DNA from: Ornithodoros turicata
Taxonomy: Eukaryota > Arthropoda > Arachnida > Ixodida > Argasidae
Length of the DNA: 64,000 bases
NCBI RefSeq assembly: GCF_037126465.1
Contig: NC_088201.1
Location: 130,758,665-130,822,664 of the forward strand
Direction of reading: 5' to 3'
Shown here piece after piece: positions 46,760 to 59,683 of the stretch. Position 1 is the stretch's first letter; each line of letters starts with the position of its first letter. The position numbers and the translations under genes were made by a program. The notes under the pieces are model-generated. The model made no database searches and was not told the origin of the DNA. It saw only the letters and a program-made list of their open reading frames with translations.

Positions 46760-48000
46760 ACCGTTGCAATAAGTTCTGTTTCCCTGCAGTACTCGCTAAC
46801 TGCACCAGTTCTTGACCAGAACGTACAAATATAAATTCCGTTTGGTCACTTACATCAAGGTGTACTGGCAGTTCGAACATACAGCACAAATACATATTCT
46901 GTTGCAAATGGTATTCTCCATTTTTGACAGGCTACTGAATGCTTCCAGACTATAGGCTTAAGATAAGAGCTCTTTGTTGCTTTGACAATTACCACTCCTT
47001 TGAGACAAGATAGCAGCAGTAGGCTAAGTGACTAAGTTGCACATGCTTTGCCCTTTAAACTGAGAACCACCTATTCAACTATGGCTTTGTTCACAGCCCT
47101 GTACAAATGGATGATCCACATGGATTATGAACTAGCATTTGCTGCGCGTAGTGGCTATTGACTGTCCTATACTTCTTGAAACCAGTTTCATTCAGTTATA
47201 GAGTGAATTATTTGAATTATATTAGACTGAATTATTCATTTTTTGACCAGGATGAATGTTCTTGTTCTTGATTTTTCTTTTCTTTTTTTTTCATTTGCGG
47301 TGAAACAAAATGTCATCTACAAGGTGGTGCCTTCAAAAACCTACCAGTCTGATATTTCCTGTACTGCTGATACGGAAATGATACCTGTGAATTGCCGAAC
47401 TGAGAAAAAACGAATTCTCATTATCTGTGTGAACAATTGGGTTGTGATTCGATATGAAAAATTGCCTACAAAATGCGCCAAGTAGAATGCAAAAAGGTTT
47501 CTGGCAGCACGAACATCTTGCTGATGTGCAGGCTGGTGATGCTGCCGCCAGAATTCAAGTAACACTTGCATACTTTCCGTTGATGCTGCCATTGTTACTG
47601 TATATGAAGTGTGCTAGTAACACTTACGCACTGTTTTCAAAATCTTTTTGTATGCTGTTTTATACATTCGAGTAACATTTTACTGCTATTCCAAATTAAT
47701 TCCCAGTTTGTCCCCTGATAACAAGAACAGGTGCTGTGTCCTTACAATCTCAGAAGCGTTTGTCACACAGTTGCAGCACGCAAAAAAAAAAAAAAAAAAT
47801 GAATAACTGCCGGCTTTCCAAGGCGCCCCCTTCTACGATGGAGGGTTATATTAAATCAATGAAGCACAGCAACTAGTTATGGCAACTAGTAGTACTTAAT
47901 CGATGCACATTATGAAATTCTTGCAATGCGTCAATCTGTATAAGTTCCAAATAGTGATTCCCCGTTAATGAAACAGTTAATTAGTTAAGCTCTAGAACTG
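46760..48000. other. Non-coding stretch, nothing recognised
   Basis: AT-rich, with an A-run at 47781-47799. No supportable gene. Confidence 0.35.
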
Positions 48001-48009
48001 TACACAATG

Positions 48010-48144
48010 TTAACGGTAAAGAAGGTAGCATGCAGGATGCCCGACCATGAACCCTTCGGTCAAAACGCACAATGATGCAGAAGTTTGCATGTCATCTGCT
48101 GTGTGATGGATGATGGCAGGATACACATGGGCCTCTCCCGGCCT
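48010..48144 (-). CDS. Possible terminal exon, unknown product
   Basis: Minus strand: acceptor aaaatactttacttgcag, then 44 open codons (RPGEAHVYPAIIHHTADDMQ ...) and a TAA at 48010. Composition looks protein-like (Cys, Met, aromatic residues). No polyadenylation signal close by and no family recognised. May be an alternative 3' end of the unit ending at 48466. Confidence 0.35.
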   Translation of the reverse strand, partial: RPGEAHVYPAIIHHTADDMQTSASLCVLTEGFMVGHPACYLLYR

Positions 48145-48465
48145 CTGCAAGTAAAGTATTTTAAGAGTTGAATTATGAAGAATGCCAGAAAAACAATACC
48201 ACATTATCAGATAATATAATTTCTTAATTCTATCTCTTCCACAGAAAATCCATACGATAATTCAGGGGTTAAAATTGAGTTGGTATTTGAATGAAATAAG
48301 GTAAAATGGTGATGTTTCTCATCAGCACTGTAGTGATGTGACTGACCCAAGTCATTTTCGAGAACCTACTGCAGCAGGGGAAAAAAATTCAAGCAAAAAA
48401 AAAAGAGAAACTCTGCTTTTGAGCAGATCTGCTACATCGTCACGTACACACTATTTACTTTATTT

Positions 48466-48563
48466 TTATACTTTTAAAAGATTGATGTGCATGTGGCCAT
48501 CGAACCCGAAGCCCATCTCCTTGTAGCGATTGTAATGTACAGGAATCACTTGAAGTAGGTTAC
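48466..48563 (-). CDS. Probable terminal exon with AATAAA
   Basis: Minus strand: acceptor ttgtcgttgcag, then two bases completing a codon and 31 codons (GNLLQVIPVHYNRYKEMGFG ...), TAA at 48466-48468, and AATAAA at 48459-48464 only a few bases later. The peptide has strong protein character, but I do not recognise it. Its upstream exons must end in phase 1 and were not found to the right. Confidence 0.42.
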
Positions 48564-48569
48564 CTGCAA

Positions 48570-49460
48570 CGACAAAAATTTGGTGTTCGACCAGAGCGGT
48601 GTCAGAATTCGAAAATTACAGGTGAAGTACAGTAAACATTAGAATATAGATAACTGCCAATAATTCCCCATTAGTCATTTTCTGCCGATATGTGGCAGCC
48701 ACAATGCGAAATATAAACGAAATAGTCAAAGAAAATGCCAAAGCTGGCTTACTGTTGAAAAAGTACTATGTGTGCTCTACACACCACGCCATCTTTAGTT
48801 ATTTTCGCACTCATTTTGTGCACTGTGCGTTCATGTAGTGCTAGAATTACATAGGCTGAACATGACTAATATTTATTTCAAGCTTCTCGTACCACAACAC
48901 CAATTAATTGATCACCAATTACGAGCGTTCTCACAAGTCTTTTGCGTTATCGGGTTCGAGACGTCATGTGACATCTGCGATAAGTAGCGGAAACACAGCA
49001 CGGAAACAGCAACGACTTTAAAAATGGAAGAAAGGGTGATAGTGATCTTATATCTATCGCTTTACTATTGCCTGGCCCCAACAGGTAGGAGACAAACTCA
49101 GTTTCACGCTTTAAACAACACGTGTCAGCAAAGGGTTTCCTAACGGCAGGATACCGCACTAACTTCTGCAAAACAGAAGCGAAACTGTACAAATAGGACA
49201 CGCGACTTCTGTTCCGCGATGACTTGAGCTACCTAAGGTAGTGCCACCCAGTGACTAGGCACAGGCTAAACAAGCACAGGGCCTCAGCTGGAGGCTTCCC
49301 TTCGCTTTCAAAAGCGCAAGTGGATGTTCGGGCAGGCCTGGCGCGGATTCCTGATATATTGGGACAATGTAGTAGGATGTAGCAAGATTGGCTGTATGGC
49401 GCAATTGGCGGAGCAATCACATCACTAGACTGCAGCCCGCTGTAGCGACGTACTAGCCGG
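48570..49460. other. Non-coding stretch, nothing recognised
   Basis: Would be the upstream intron of the 48466 exon if that exon is real. No further exon identified. Confidence 0.3.
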
Positions 49461-49469
49461 ATGATCGTG

Positions 49470-50188
49470 CTAATTTCGGAAATTACCTACTGGGAACTTC
49501 TGCCAAAATTCAGGAAGGCTTTGAACAATTTTTAATTGTGGGAAACTGATTTTTCAATTGAACTTTGAGAATTTCCAAGTGAATCTCACTGTTTTTATTT
49601 GCACAACATTATCGCAACAAAAATAGCCAAAGAAATAGTAAAAGTCCTGCTTTATCCCCGCCTGCTCAATTGTCGGAAAGAAAAGCGCATGGAAGATACG
49701 GGGAGAGGAGTAAGTGACTCCCTCCCCCTCTTGTTTTACCTTTCTTTACCCCGCATCGACCTTGAGGCTGGGGACAAGTCTTGTCACAAAGAATTTAAAA
49801 CCAGTCTGACCACAAAGCACGCACAACAAATGAAGGTGGGGACACTTCCTCCTGGAGACCAACATTACACGCACGCTTCTTCCCAAAAATCAAGCAGGCG
49901 TGGCTAAAGCGTAATTTTAACTTATTTTTTTACGATTTTGAGTTGCAATACAGTGCATAGGTTTTGGTGCGCCTCTTGGGCGCTTATCCGTGGAGGACTT
50001 CGTATTGCTGTAAAAAGAAAGTCAGGTTCGCGTGGCAATTTTCGAAGTTCAATTGACTAAAAATAAATTTCCCACAATTCAAAATTGCCCAAAGCCAGAA
50101 TTGGTAATTACCAAAAGTCAAGCAATGCTGCAGCGCCTACATCGTCAGTTCCATTTTTTCCCCATCACTTTACATGAAACACCCTGTA
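49470..50188. mobile_element. Diverged foldback element, ...CACCCTGTA right end
   Basis: The right end is TTTACATGAAACACCCTGTA. Internal arms pair: CAATTTTtAATTGTGGGAAA at 49530 with its complement at 50070-50090, and TTTTtcAATTGAACTTtGA with its partner at 50040-50060. The left outer end is eroded. A 110-codon minus frame at 50170-50502 overlaps the right edge and is not claimed as a gene. Confidence 0.6.
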
Positions 50189-50944
50189 TGGGCACCGTGC
50201 ACTAGCTGGGGGGCGCTGCTGTTGCTTGATCGACAGCGGCACCCGTGGCGATTTCGTGCGTAACGGTCTGGTACTGACGCCGTATCGGCGCCTTCCTGTA
50301 TGTAGCTTTGGTGCGTACGGGTGGTTTCCCGAATTTTATTTGCCAGCTTTGTGGCCACATTAACCCATGAGACTAGTTGTGTGGAAGTGACTTGTAGACA
50401 GGGCATCTGCTGTGCAATACCAAACACGTAAAATGTATGCGAGGGGGAAGCTTTTTGCATGTGGAACATTACGTGTCTCTGCACAATGTCCAGCACAGAC
50501 AACCATGCAGTATTTGTGGCCTGTATTTACGTGAAGTTAAGTGCGTATTTACCCGGAAGGGACTATTAATGATTGACTACTAATCGGAGACTAGCTACGT
50601 GCAGTACCTGCGCTATGGATCGGAATCTCGCACTCAAGAATTCGCATGAATAATACAGTCAACAACAAATTGGAATATACATTATGAAGGTAGCGAAGGT
50701 TTCTTTCTCATGCATAGTCCGTTAACGTGATGATGCACTGTGAGTATAAGTTTCTCAGTCAACTTGATGCCAATCTAGCATCGTTCTACACATATCTCAC
50801 ACAGATGTTGCTCAAGGCAGGGGATGAAATTTTAGCCATTTGTGCCTGAATCTGACACACAGACACAATAATCAAAATCAGTCAGTCAAATCAAGATTGT
50901 TTCAAGATATCAATAATGCGTTTATGTTTGAAGAAAACGGATAT

Positions 50945-51110
50945 GTAATGATAATAATAACGTTTTATTAGTGCTAGAGAACGGCCACAGGGGCCTTGTA
51001 TAGGCAAACATAGGATCAGACATTGTTGCAAAATGCAGCATAAAAGCAACCAGCAATATCATGCAAAAGAAAAACACGACAAACTATGCTAAAAAATAAA
51101 ACAAAAATCT
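50945..51110 (-). mobile_element. Possible retroelement 3' end
   Basis: Minus strand ends CACTAATAAAACGTTATTATTATCATTAC-like: an AATAAA followed by a TTATTATTATCATT tail, as at the 3' end of a LINE or SINE. Source element not identified. Confidence 0.3.
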
Positions 51111-51116
51111 CAAGAG

Positions 51117-51518
51117 TAAAGCATGGTTCACACTAGTGCGTTCTGCTGCGTGCGGGCGCCTGCGTGCGTATGCGTGCGTTGGAAGCAATCCGTTCCGCTG
51201 TTCACATACCTGCGTCCGAATACGTGCGTCACCAAACCGTAAGCCAATGAGCGTCGAGCGGGATTTTCGACGCCTTCCACACTCCGGTGGCCGCCATGTC
51301 GAAAACAGTCAGCAGAGAGAAACCTACTGCGCGCGCTCGGGAGGCGGCCTCACGATTCGTTCTCCGCTTGCGGGCTGCTGCGTGCGTCGGAAAAAGTTTA
51401 GCTCTGACGAACTCCTTGCGTTCTGCTGCGGGAGGTCGCGCACGTATCTGTTGCCACGGTAACTAGCGCCCGCACGCATCCGCACGCAGCAGAACGCACT
51501 AGTGTGAACCATGCTTTA
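51117..51518. mobile_element. Foldback element, TAAAGCATGGTTCACAC ends
   Basis: About 45-bp perfect or near-perfect inverted ends (TAAAGCATGGTTCACACTAG and complement), TA at both edges, GC-rich interior with TGCGTGCG words. Total 402 bp, no ORF of its own. Confidence 0.9.
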
Positions 51519-52832
51519 GGAAGAAACAGATATATGCTGTTCAACAAACGCATGATTCCTTTTTTGTGTGGGGGGACGAATAGGAAGGAGCAAAGAACCA
51601 CTTGTAAACTGAGATAGCAAGGTTCGGCGACGATAAGATCATAGGGACAGCATGCACCTACATAAAATGATGACGGGTTGCGAAACACAGCTCGAAGAGG
51701 ACAAATAATTCACATTTTCCCACTGTGTTCGCACGCAAGCTGTATATTGAAGGAATACCGGCTGGCTAGGTTTCCCAAAGCTAGTCTTCGCCGGCACGCC
51801 GCAAAATTAGGGTCCGAGTAATAGAAGTAAATGACGTCTGACACATAGCGGACTTTAATTTTAGCCCACTATATTCTTTGGTCATTCATTTCTGCATTTC
51901 GCAATTATTTCACGCAAGCTGCTGCGCTATAAGTCCGCATCGTGATGCTCAACTGATCACTGACAAATATACTAAGTACACGAAATTGGCTCTAAGTTAG
52001 AAACAACAGATTGAGCAGGAAGTTGGATGGACTGCTGTGAAGGCGCTTTCTCAAATACGTGACCGGCGGGACGATACAGCGAGAAGGACGAAAACTTTAC
52101 GGCAAGTTTTTGACACTAACTTGGTAGTCTGGGCAGATTACAACATAGAATTAATTTCCATTTTATCTTCTGCTTTGACTTTCTATGCGGGCAGCTCCAA
52201 CTTAATCAGTCCTTTCACTTGACGCTGCTGACTAGTGCGGTGGTACCAGAGCATTACCCCGTGTTCCCCCTCGAGGGGCCGCCGCCGTCGACTGAAAACT
52301 CTAGCGCACGGTGTCCATATGCACTACATATTAAAACATAATTGTGTACTGTAGCACAAACAAACTTCTAATGTGACCTCCCAAGTTGCATATTAACTGC
52401 AGTGATCTCAATTGGGTGCTCCAACTCTAGCCAAACTTTACCGACTCCTAAAATGAATAATTCAAACATTTAGCTAATCGGCTAACTCCGATATCGTACA
52501 GCTCCAGTTGTAGGGTCCAATCTCAGTAACCTAGGGACAGTTATAGAATCTATCTAGAATAAATAATTTTATCTTTTATCTTTGATCTGCAAATAAATAT
52601 CCGTATTCAGTAAGAACCCTCTATATTAACCTGATGTATGCATATTTGTGCATAATCTCAATATGCGCCTTCATGTTCATTATGACAGAGGTTGCACAAT
52701 GACTCAGATAGGTGTATAAATATTCCGCATATCTTGGAGCCCCACCGACCCCTTCTCAACAAAATAGGCCTACAGCAGAAAGAACACTGCTTACTAACTT
52801 CTTGATGACTCCATCTGTCTTCTCTCTGAGCA

Positions 52833-52942
52833 GTGGTGGCAGAAGGCGGAATATAGCACTGACTAAGGCACCTAATGCTATGGGCAAATTACAATGGCCA
52901 CTAAATATTCTGAAGTGACACACTTGTAATTTATACAATAAA
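52833..52942 (+). CDS. Possible terminal exon with AATAAA
   Basis: Acceptor ctgtcttctctctgagcag, then about 28 codons (GGRRRNIALTKAPNAMGKLQ ...), stop at 52916-52918, and AATAAA at 52937-52942. No upstream exon identified; the family is unknown. The minus strand also has open frames here, so direction is uncertain. Confidence 0.28.
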
Positions 52943-53259
52943 TTGAGATTGTGCAGTGCTATACCTTACAGAGAGCCACTACTTTCTGACCAGCAGACAA
53001 GTTCATGTACCACTGGGGAGGAGCAGGCATTCGCATGGTTCTGGTGTGCTGAAGAATTATCTGAACAGCTAGAGTACAAAGGAGATGAGGTGGGGATTAC
53101 AGATACATCTAAGTTCTGCGGTGCCAAGGTCAACAGCAACGAAACCATGGCTCAGTCTCCCTCCTCCCATGTATGGGTGTTGGCACATGCTTGTTGTGCT
53201 TCCATTTTAAAGGCAAGGAGCTTGAAAAAGACAGATGCTTAATGCATGAAGATATAATA

Positions 53260-54640
53260 CGCAATACGGTGTTCTGAAGTACAGCTCATATGAAGCTGTA
53301 TACTGAGCAGACATGTATGCTTCACACACAAAAAGGAAAAGCTTTCCATAACAACAAAAAGTGCACAAAATCATAACATAGCTGTATCCACTGCCATGAG
53401 GGTGTGACGCCAAATTATGCAAAGGACAAATACAATAAGACAAACATAAAATGGTGAGGGGGAACAGCAGGGGATTCAACCATCTCAGGAAAAAGACTTG
53501 CAGGGATACGGGCGGACATGTACGGGAGCTACAGGGATGCAGGCGCCATTCCAAGTAGTACAGTCAAGTAGTACTGTCATGTATCACTTCCATGAAATAC
53601 ACCAGAGTGAGGTACACACATACTGTGAAGTCGAGGGAGAATCTTGCCTGCATTTTCTCGACAGGTATTCAATATTGGAGAGAGATTCTATTTCTATCTC
53701 TATCTTCTATCTATCTCTATCTTCTACCTGGTGATATTCTATACGTTGACATACTCTGTACGAGTTTGTAGTAGCACATAACGCCCAAGTCTTATATTCT
53801 GGGCGCGAACCTGTGAACGTGATGAATCACTCAATCTTCACATTAATATTTTGCTATTCTAGCCACTGTATTATATAAAAATCAGACATTATGTGAAAAT
53901 TCCATCCTGCGTTGAACTGCGCAAATTCCCCAACCACTCTGCCTTTCACCTGAATAATGGAAAGCCAGACCACAGGCAGACAAGCACATTCGAAACACGG
54001 GGGGAGAAACAACAACTGATTTGTATGCTCAATGACACAGCACCATGCAGGCAGACGCGACAGTGTTTCAAGATCTTCTAGGCCTGTGCGTTTGTACGAT
54101 CGACGTGTATGTGCACTTTTGTGCGTGTGGCGAACGCCACACAGCTCGTTATCACGCATATTCAACGCCAAAGCATTCCGTAAGCACATTAAACATCAAG
54201 CGTGTACCCTTAGACACACACTCTTCCTCACACAGCACAACTGACCCTGTACTCATTCTCCCACTGTAATTTTGCTTCGTCGACGACTTGTATTTCACAA
54301 AGAGAGTGACACTCCTGCTATCCTCACGCAAACGTCCTGCGAAAATTATGAACGAAAAGCTGCAAAACTAGAAAGACCATGTGCAAGCGCCCTCGCGAGT
54401 TTCAAATCCGTTGACGCGACCGGAAATATGGAGCGGCAAATCTCGGAGCCTGGAATATGAGTTGGGAGGCGCATTTTGCGTGTATGAGTATGTTTTCACT
54501 TTTGCGTTTTACTTTTTAATTGTCTAAGTGGTGCACAATCATTGTTTGTACATGGCACATTAGCAGAGCAAACATTTTACCTATGCGTTTGACTGCATGC
54601 GAGCAGCCGTTTTACGCAGTCTCACGTCTTGACGCCACTG
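53260..54640. other. Non-coding stretch, nothing recognised
   Basis: Contains a (TCTATC)n-like low-complexity run at 53685-53730. The open frames on both strands lack convincing motifs. Confidence 0.35.
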
Positions 54641-54649
54641 CTGGCCATA

Positions 54650-55050
54650 GAAATCTTATGGAGAGAGGCTAGAAGGAAAGGCGAGGAGGAGGATCGGAGG
54701 AGACCAAAGGACTCGAACGGGGCTCTTCCCTCTCTCAATGTATGCGCCCGGAGGCAGCCATATTGAATCAGCCGAGGGAATGTCGCGTATTTTTAGCCCG
54801 TGAAAACAGGCGCAATTTCGAAAACCGTTGGCAACGTTTGCTCTGCTGCTTCCGTTGGCTACGGATTTTGTGACTGTCCGCTCCCGTTCAGGCTCGTAGC
54901 CAAGGCTGGTCGTGGCAGCGGCGGTGGCTGTGTAAGGTGGTGTGGGGGTGTGGGCATCCTGTGGACGAACGTTGTTATGGCGTTCCCACGTGGCGTTCGT
55001 GTTGTGTCTGTGTTGCTCCGTGTCTGTGTTTTTTCCCAATCTCAGAGTTT
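54650..55050. promoter_or_regulatory. CpG-rich, possible promoter region
   Basis: GC and CpG content rise sharply relative to the flanks. No TATA box or recognisable first exon found. Tentative. Confidence 0.2.
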
Positions 55051-55210
55051 CAGTAATGGATTACAGCTGTGTATTACTGCTCCAAAAGCGTGGTGACAGT
55101 GTTCGCACGTCGCGTCCGTGGCGTGTCTATTCTTCGTGTCTATGTTTGGTCGTGTCTATGTCTTCGTGTCTAGTAATGGATTACGGCTGTGTGTAACTGC
55201 TCCAAAAAGC
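55051..55210. repeat. Direct repeat, about 120-bp period
   Basis: AGTAATGGATTACaGCTGTG at 55051 recurs at 55171 (AGTAATGGATTACgGCTGTG). The intervening DNA is built of TTCGTGTCTATG words. Confidence 0.7.
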
Positions 55211-55731
55211 CTTTTTTGCGTTATGTAGTCTATGCTTACCGGCTTCTTTTTTGCATGCGGTACGTATACTTTCTCGACTCCCGATACAACTGTTATGCGT
55301 AGTGTACGTGGACGTTGGTGTGTGTACCGTTTATGATGTGCTTTATATTTGCGCACATACCTTGTTTTCGAATGATAAGTGTTGCTATTAATTGCGTTAT
55401 GCTATCCGCTACAGTTAGTGGCGGAGCAGATTGCGCTGCGACAATGCTGGCTGGTTCAATATGGCGCTCCACTCGCCCCTACGTCCCAGTTTCGGAGGTT
55501 CTCTTCTAGCATACTCTTTAAGATTTCTGTGCTGCGGGCGGCTCCACGGGTCCACTCTCCTCCCGTTCTCGCACGCAACAGGTTCCGCTCGAAGGAGTGC
55601 GAGAAGGAAGGGGGGAGTCATTGTCGGAGAAACGGCGAATGAGGGGTAGAGCGCGCATTTGACGCCTCGAGACTCCCTTTTTTTGTTAGAGTGTATGTGA
55701 CGTATGAGGAGTTGTTTTACCTACACTCTTA

Positions 55732-55963
55732 GAAATGAACTTCGCCACATAGCACGCTGCTAGCCAACCACCATCCCGAATGACAACGTTCTCGCCCCTG
55801 ATTTGTTGAAAACTGGAGGAGGAGCCTATTTTGTGCAGTGCATAATGGCCACTAAATAGGCTCCTCCTCCCGTTTTCAACAAATCTAGAGCGAGAACGTT
55901 GTCATTCGGGGTGATGGTTGGCTAGGAGCGTGCTATGTGGTGAAGTTCATTTTTAAGAGTGTA
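55732..55963. mobile_element. Foldback MITE, TACACTCTTAGAAATGA ends (complete)
   Basis: TACACTCTTAgAAATGAACTTC at the left and its near complement at 55942-55963, arms about 110 bp, TA target. The hairpin tip is at about 55850 (AATGGCCACT). Relics of the same arm occur at 19381 and 39001. Confidence 0.9.
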
Positions 55964-56481
55964 GATAACAGCACCCAAAGCAACATGTTCACAGATTCTG
56001 GGCAAATGCGTTACGTTGGCACACCCATGAAGAACATGTAATTATTTCGTTCCACTTTACTGAAATTTATAAACCCTATGGGTGCCATAGAAAATGTGGG
56101 AGGAGATCGGGGGGTTTCTAAAAAGAAACAAGTAGTGCGAATTTTCCGTTAAAAAGAAAAGAAAATTCCACACATACAACTACAAGATTTCTGAAGCTAC
56201 GGCTTTCTGCTCTTACAATGGCATGCTTTACGTGTGTTTCATCACGGTTACTTTTTTTTTTGGGGGGGATGGCATGGTAGGCCATGAGCCTAGGCTAATG
56301 CCAGCCACATATTTGTAAATCAATCAATTTTCTTTACATACAGTGTTGAAGAACCGCTTCCCTGAAACAAATACGCGATGTCGTAAAAAAATAACACAAA
56401 AGGAAAGATATACTCAGTAAAATAAAATATTATTTCACAGCACTTCGATTCTCGTACTGCTTCCTAGTCGTGGATATAATA

Positions 56482-56680
56482 TACAGGGTGGTCCACCAAC
56501 CATGATAGAAATTCTTAGTAAAACGGAGGCCCCGGAGAGACATGCGGTCGAGGGATTTTTTCCTGGCATTAACTTTTGCCACATATTGGTAAAATTTTTA
56601 TTTCATTTCAATTGACGGAAAGTTAATTTATTGAATTGAACTCCGAAATTTTCCAAGGCAACCTAACGTTTTCTTTGCGG
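56482..56680. mobile_element. Orphan TACAGGGTGGTCC end
   Basis: Begins TACAGGGTGGTCCACCAACC and continues with CAATTGACGG and TGAATTGAACTcCGAAAtTT, resembling the arms of 49470-50188. No right-hand partner found. Confidence 0.5.
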
Positions 56681-56943
56681 AAATGGGTTCCCCGTGGTCA
56701 TTTTACTCAGTATACCACATAATCCCACTCGTAATGCAATGCCAATTGCCGAAACGAATTCGCCGAAAATCCGTGGGAATGAGCGCTTGGCTCCGCCTCT
56801 TTTTTGACGGCTGGTAGTTCGAGCGGAAAGCTGCGAAGAGTTAGGTGCGAAGGAGGTTACATTGAAACGCCACACGAGGGGGGAAAGGGCTGCAAGCCTT
56901 ACCCACGGAACAAACACGCGCAGTGAGTGCGGGAATCAGCGCT

Positions 56944-57100
56944 ATCCCAAGCAGCACAATGTACTGAAAGTCGAGGGCAAAAGGGGTGGGTGGTATGTGC
57001 CTTATCAGTGTTCTTTAGTTTCATGCGCTTGTTCAAGGCCTTCCATCTACCCGTCCACCCCTATTGCACTCGACTTTCAGTACATTGTGCTGCTTGGGAT
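56944..57100. mobile_element. Small MITE, ATCCCAAGCAGCACAATGTA ends
   Basis: Perfect 32-bp arms (56944-56975 and 57069-57100) around a 93-bp middle. Confidence 0.88.
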
Positions 57101-57824
57101 CTTATGAAAAATGAGGCCCAAGCCTTAGCCGAAAGCCCAAGCCCGGCCATGCCATGCCCGCGGGCCGGGCTTTGCGTTTTTTATGCGGCCTTCGCCGGGC
57201 CGGGTACGGTTTTGACAACGCCGGCCATAGTCGGGCATGTACGCGAATGTACGTATTACACAAGACTGGAGAGCTGACTTCTCATGTCACTTTTTTTCCC
57301 GTTAGGTATGGGATATCATGGCATCCTCATCTGAGAACTATCAGTTTTGTATATGTGATCATGATTATTTTGTGTAATGGGCCCGGATTCCACACGTGCA
57401 CTCACACACATTTCGGGACGATTGGTGTGGCGGTGGCGCTGAGATGTTTGCCGACAAGACGAAAGGAGTTGTGCGATTTGGCCAACAGAAGGAGCGTCCT
57501 TCGCTTCACCAAAGCCAGAGAGGAGCAGCCGCGTACTACGACTGCACACGACACCGCTCTCTCCGTGAAGAAGTGTGAGACGCTGGCCAAGGCAGTCACC
57601 ACCCAAGCAAGCAAGCAAGCATCAAGCACAGAGCGGCTTGCAGGCAGAGAAACACACACGCTCCGTTCGAGTGTACCTCCTCACTCTCTACCAATTAGCT
57701 GCGTCCTTTTAGTAAATCTAAATACGCCTCCGGGCCTCGAGAGCACATAGAGCAGAGGCGGGCTGGGACCGTGCCTGAGCATGGAAACAGTCGGGTACGG
57801 GCTGGGCCCGGGCCGGGCCTGAAA

Positions 57825-57846
57825 ATTGGGCCCGTGCAGAGCTCTA
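57825..57846. mobile_element. Possible hAT-type terminal sequence
   Basis: GGGCCCGTGCAGAGCTCTA reads outward like a CAGAGCTCTGCACGGGCC hAT-type end. GC-rich GGCCCGGGC words also occur at 57140-57210. No clear partner end. Confidence 0.25.
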
Positions 57847-58574
57847 GTTTGCACCATACCACGTATGATGTGAAGAGTTTTTGTGTACTTTCTGTGACTT
57901 GAGCAAAGTTGAATTTATCCGTTCTGTATGTTCACTCACTAGCAACACGGAGAAAATACTCGAAATGAAGTACTGCAAAACTATACATGTATCTATTTTA
58001 TTCCAAAAATGCATACCTTGAAAGTGGTATCCAATGTCCACACAATCATACAACACATCCGGCGCACACAGTAGTGAAGTATTTCACACGTGCACATACT
58101 TGATGCCACACAGTGTCGCGTCGCACAATTGACAGTCAATGACCGGCTCCAGTTTGAGTTCTTCTGGCGACCCACGATCAAACGCTGGACATCAAAATTC
58201 ATTGAATTTCGGCGAAAGCGGCGTCTCTGAAACGCTGGAGAGAAATGTGTCTGAAATAGAGCGTTTAATCGCAAATGAGCAAGTGAGCAAAACTGAGTAA
58301 AATGGTCATAGCAACAACAAAGTTGCTTCACCCAGCTTACGTTTAGTTAGTTAAGTTACTGTTGGTTAAGTAGGGCCTGCAAAATACGAGAATGAAATTA
58401 GCAGAAGCAACACCGGCCACGAACTGATACTTGTACACTTACCTGACGGGACGCAAGACTGCGGCCGCTGCTGGAAACAAACAAAAACCTACAGCACAAC
58501 AGTCATGGTACGAATACAAGTGAAGCTTGATCACGCGCTTCTATCACACAGCTTACCCCATACCAGACCTCCGC

Positions 58575-59165
58575 AACTCCCCATAGAGGCCATAGTATAG
58601 GAAAATTCACACAACATTGGACACACGACCAATGAGAATGCAGCGTTTGCTTCCTCAGTCCTCCAATCGAAAGTCTTTCCGTCCGACTCGCAGCCTGACC
58701 GGTTCTGGCTCTTGCTGACTTCTGCTTTCCATACTGGTCTGTACCTGCTACGCCTGACTTCTAGGCTTTTAGCTTTCATGCACGCCGTAAAGTTATTTCG
58801 TGATTCCAAAACAACTGTGAAAAGTGTTGTGATGAACAGAAATTTATTGGAGCCATTATACCGACACAATCGGCAGGTTGACGCATTTACATGCACTGAG
58901 CGTACTGAGTCCATTGCGTAGTGCTCCCTGGCACACTGCAACAAAGTTCAAACTTGCAAAACACGCATATCGACACAGCCTATTCCCAACAACGACCAAC
59001 TGTCACATACTTGCGGACAATCTCTTTATCATCATGTCCTTGACTGCTATACGTCAAACATACAATGATGCTGCTTCAGGAATCCCATTTTCATGTCACC
59101 GCTATGCAAATCTGACGGCGCTCGGACGTGTTCATCGAGTCAGAATTCACGACAACACTTCAGTT
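58575..59165. repeat. Inverted-repeat element, partial copy 2
   Basis: Same strand and order as the left 590 bp of 30346-31625, with matching end CACACAAC and CCAATGAGAATGCAGC. The right half is absent. Confidence 0.7.
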
Positions 59166-59683
59166 TGAAGTCCGATTGGCTGTTCGTAGACCGATGCTTG
59201 CGTCGAGAAACAGTACAACACGATCAATGACACCATAATACACAGATAAGACGCCGAACGCACTTGTCTCTCAACCAAAGACACCGCCGACCCGGCGTCC
59301 ACCGTTCAAATTTCAAATGAAACCGCCGAGAGAGTACGAAGCACGCAGGCGAGGAAGCGCGAAGTGCCGTTTTCGAATTCCGGCAAGCATTCCGAACACA
59401 CCTGTGGCGTCCGACCAATGGAGAGGCACGGATTGCTCCGTGTGCAGTAACATGCATTTTGATCCAGATTTTACAAGAGCTGTGCGGGGCTGCCCGTACG
59501 ACGCGTCTCGTATCTATAGGCGAGCGAACGCTGAGGCAGTGGAAACATGTTGCAACCGTTCCGACGGCATTCCGATGATGCTAATGGCGATGACTCCTTC
59601 GTGACGAGGCGAGGACGAGGCACGGAGGAAGAGAGTCAAAATGTGAGCAAACCCGTCACATGCGCATGATCCTCATGTGGTTG

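Noticed and set aside
50170..50502. 110-codon minus-strand frame
   Set aside because: Overlaps the end of a foldback element, has no ATG in good context and no recognisable domain.
57154..57750. 198-codon plus-strand frame
   Set aside because: Runs from GC-rich transposon-end DNA into unrelated sequence; no motif, and overlapping frames on both strands.
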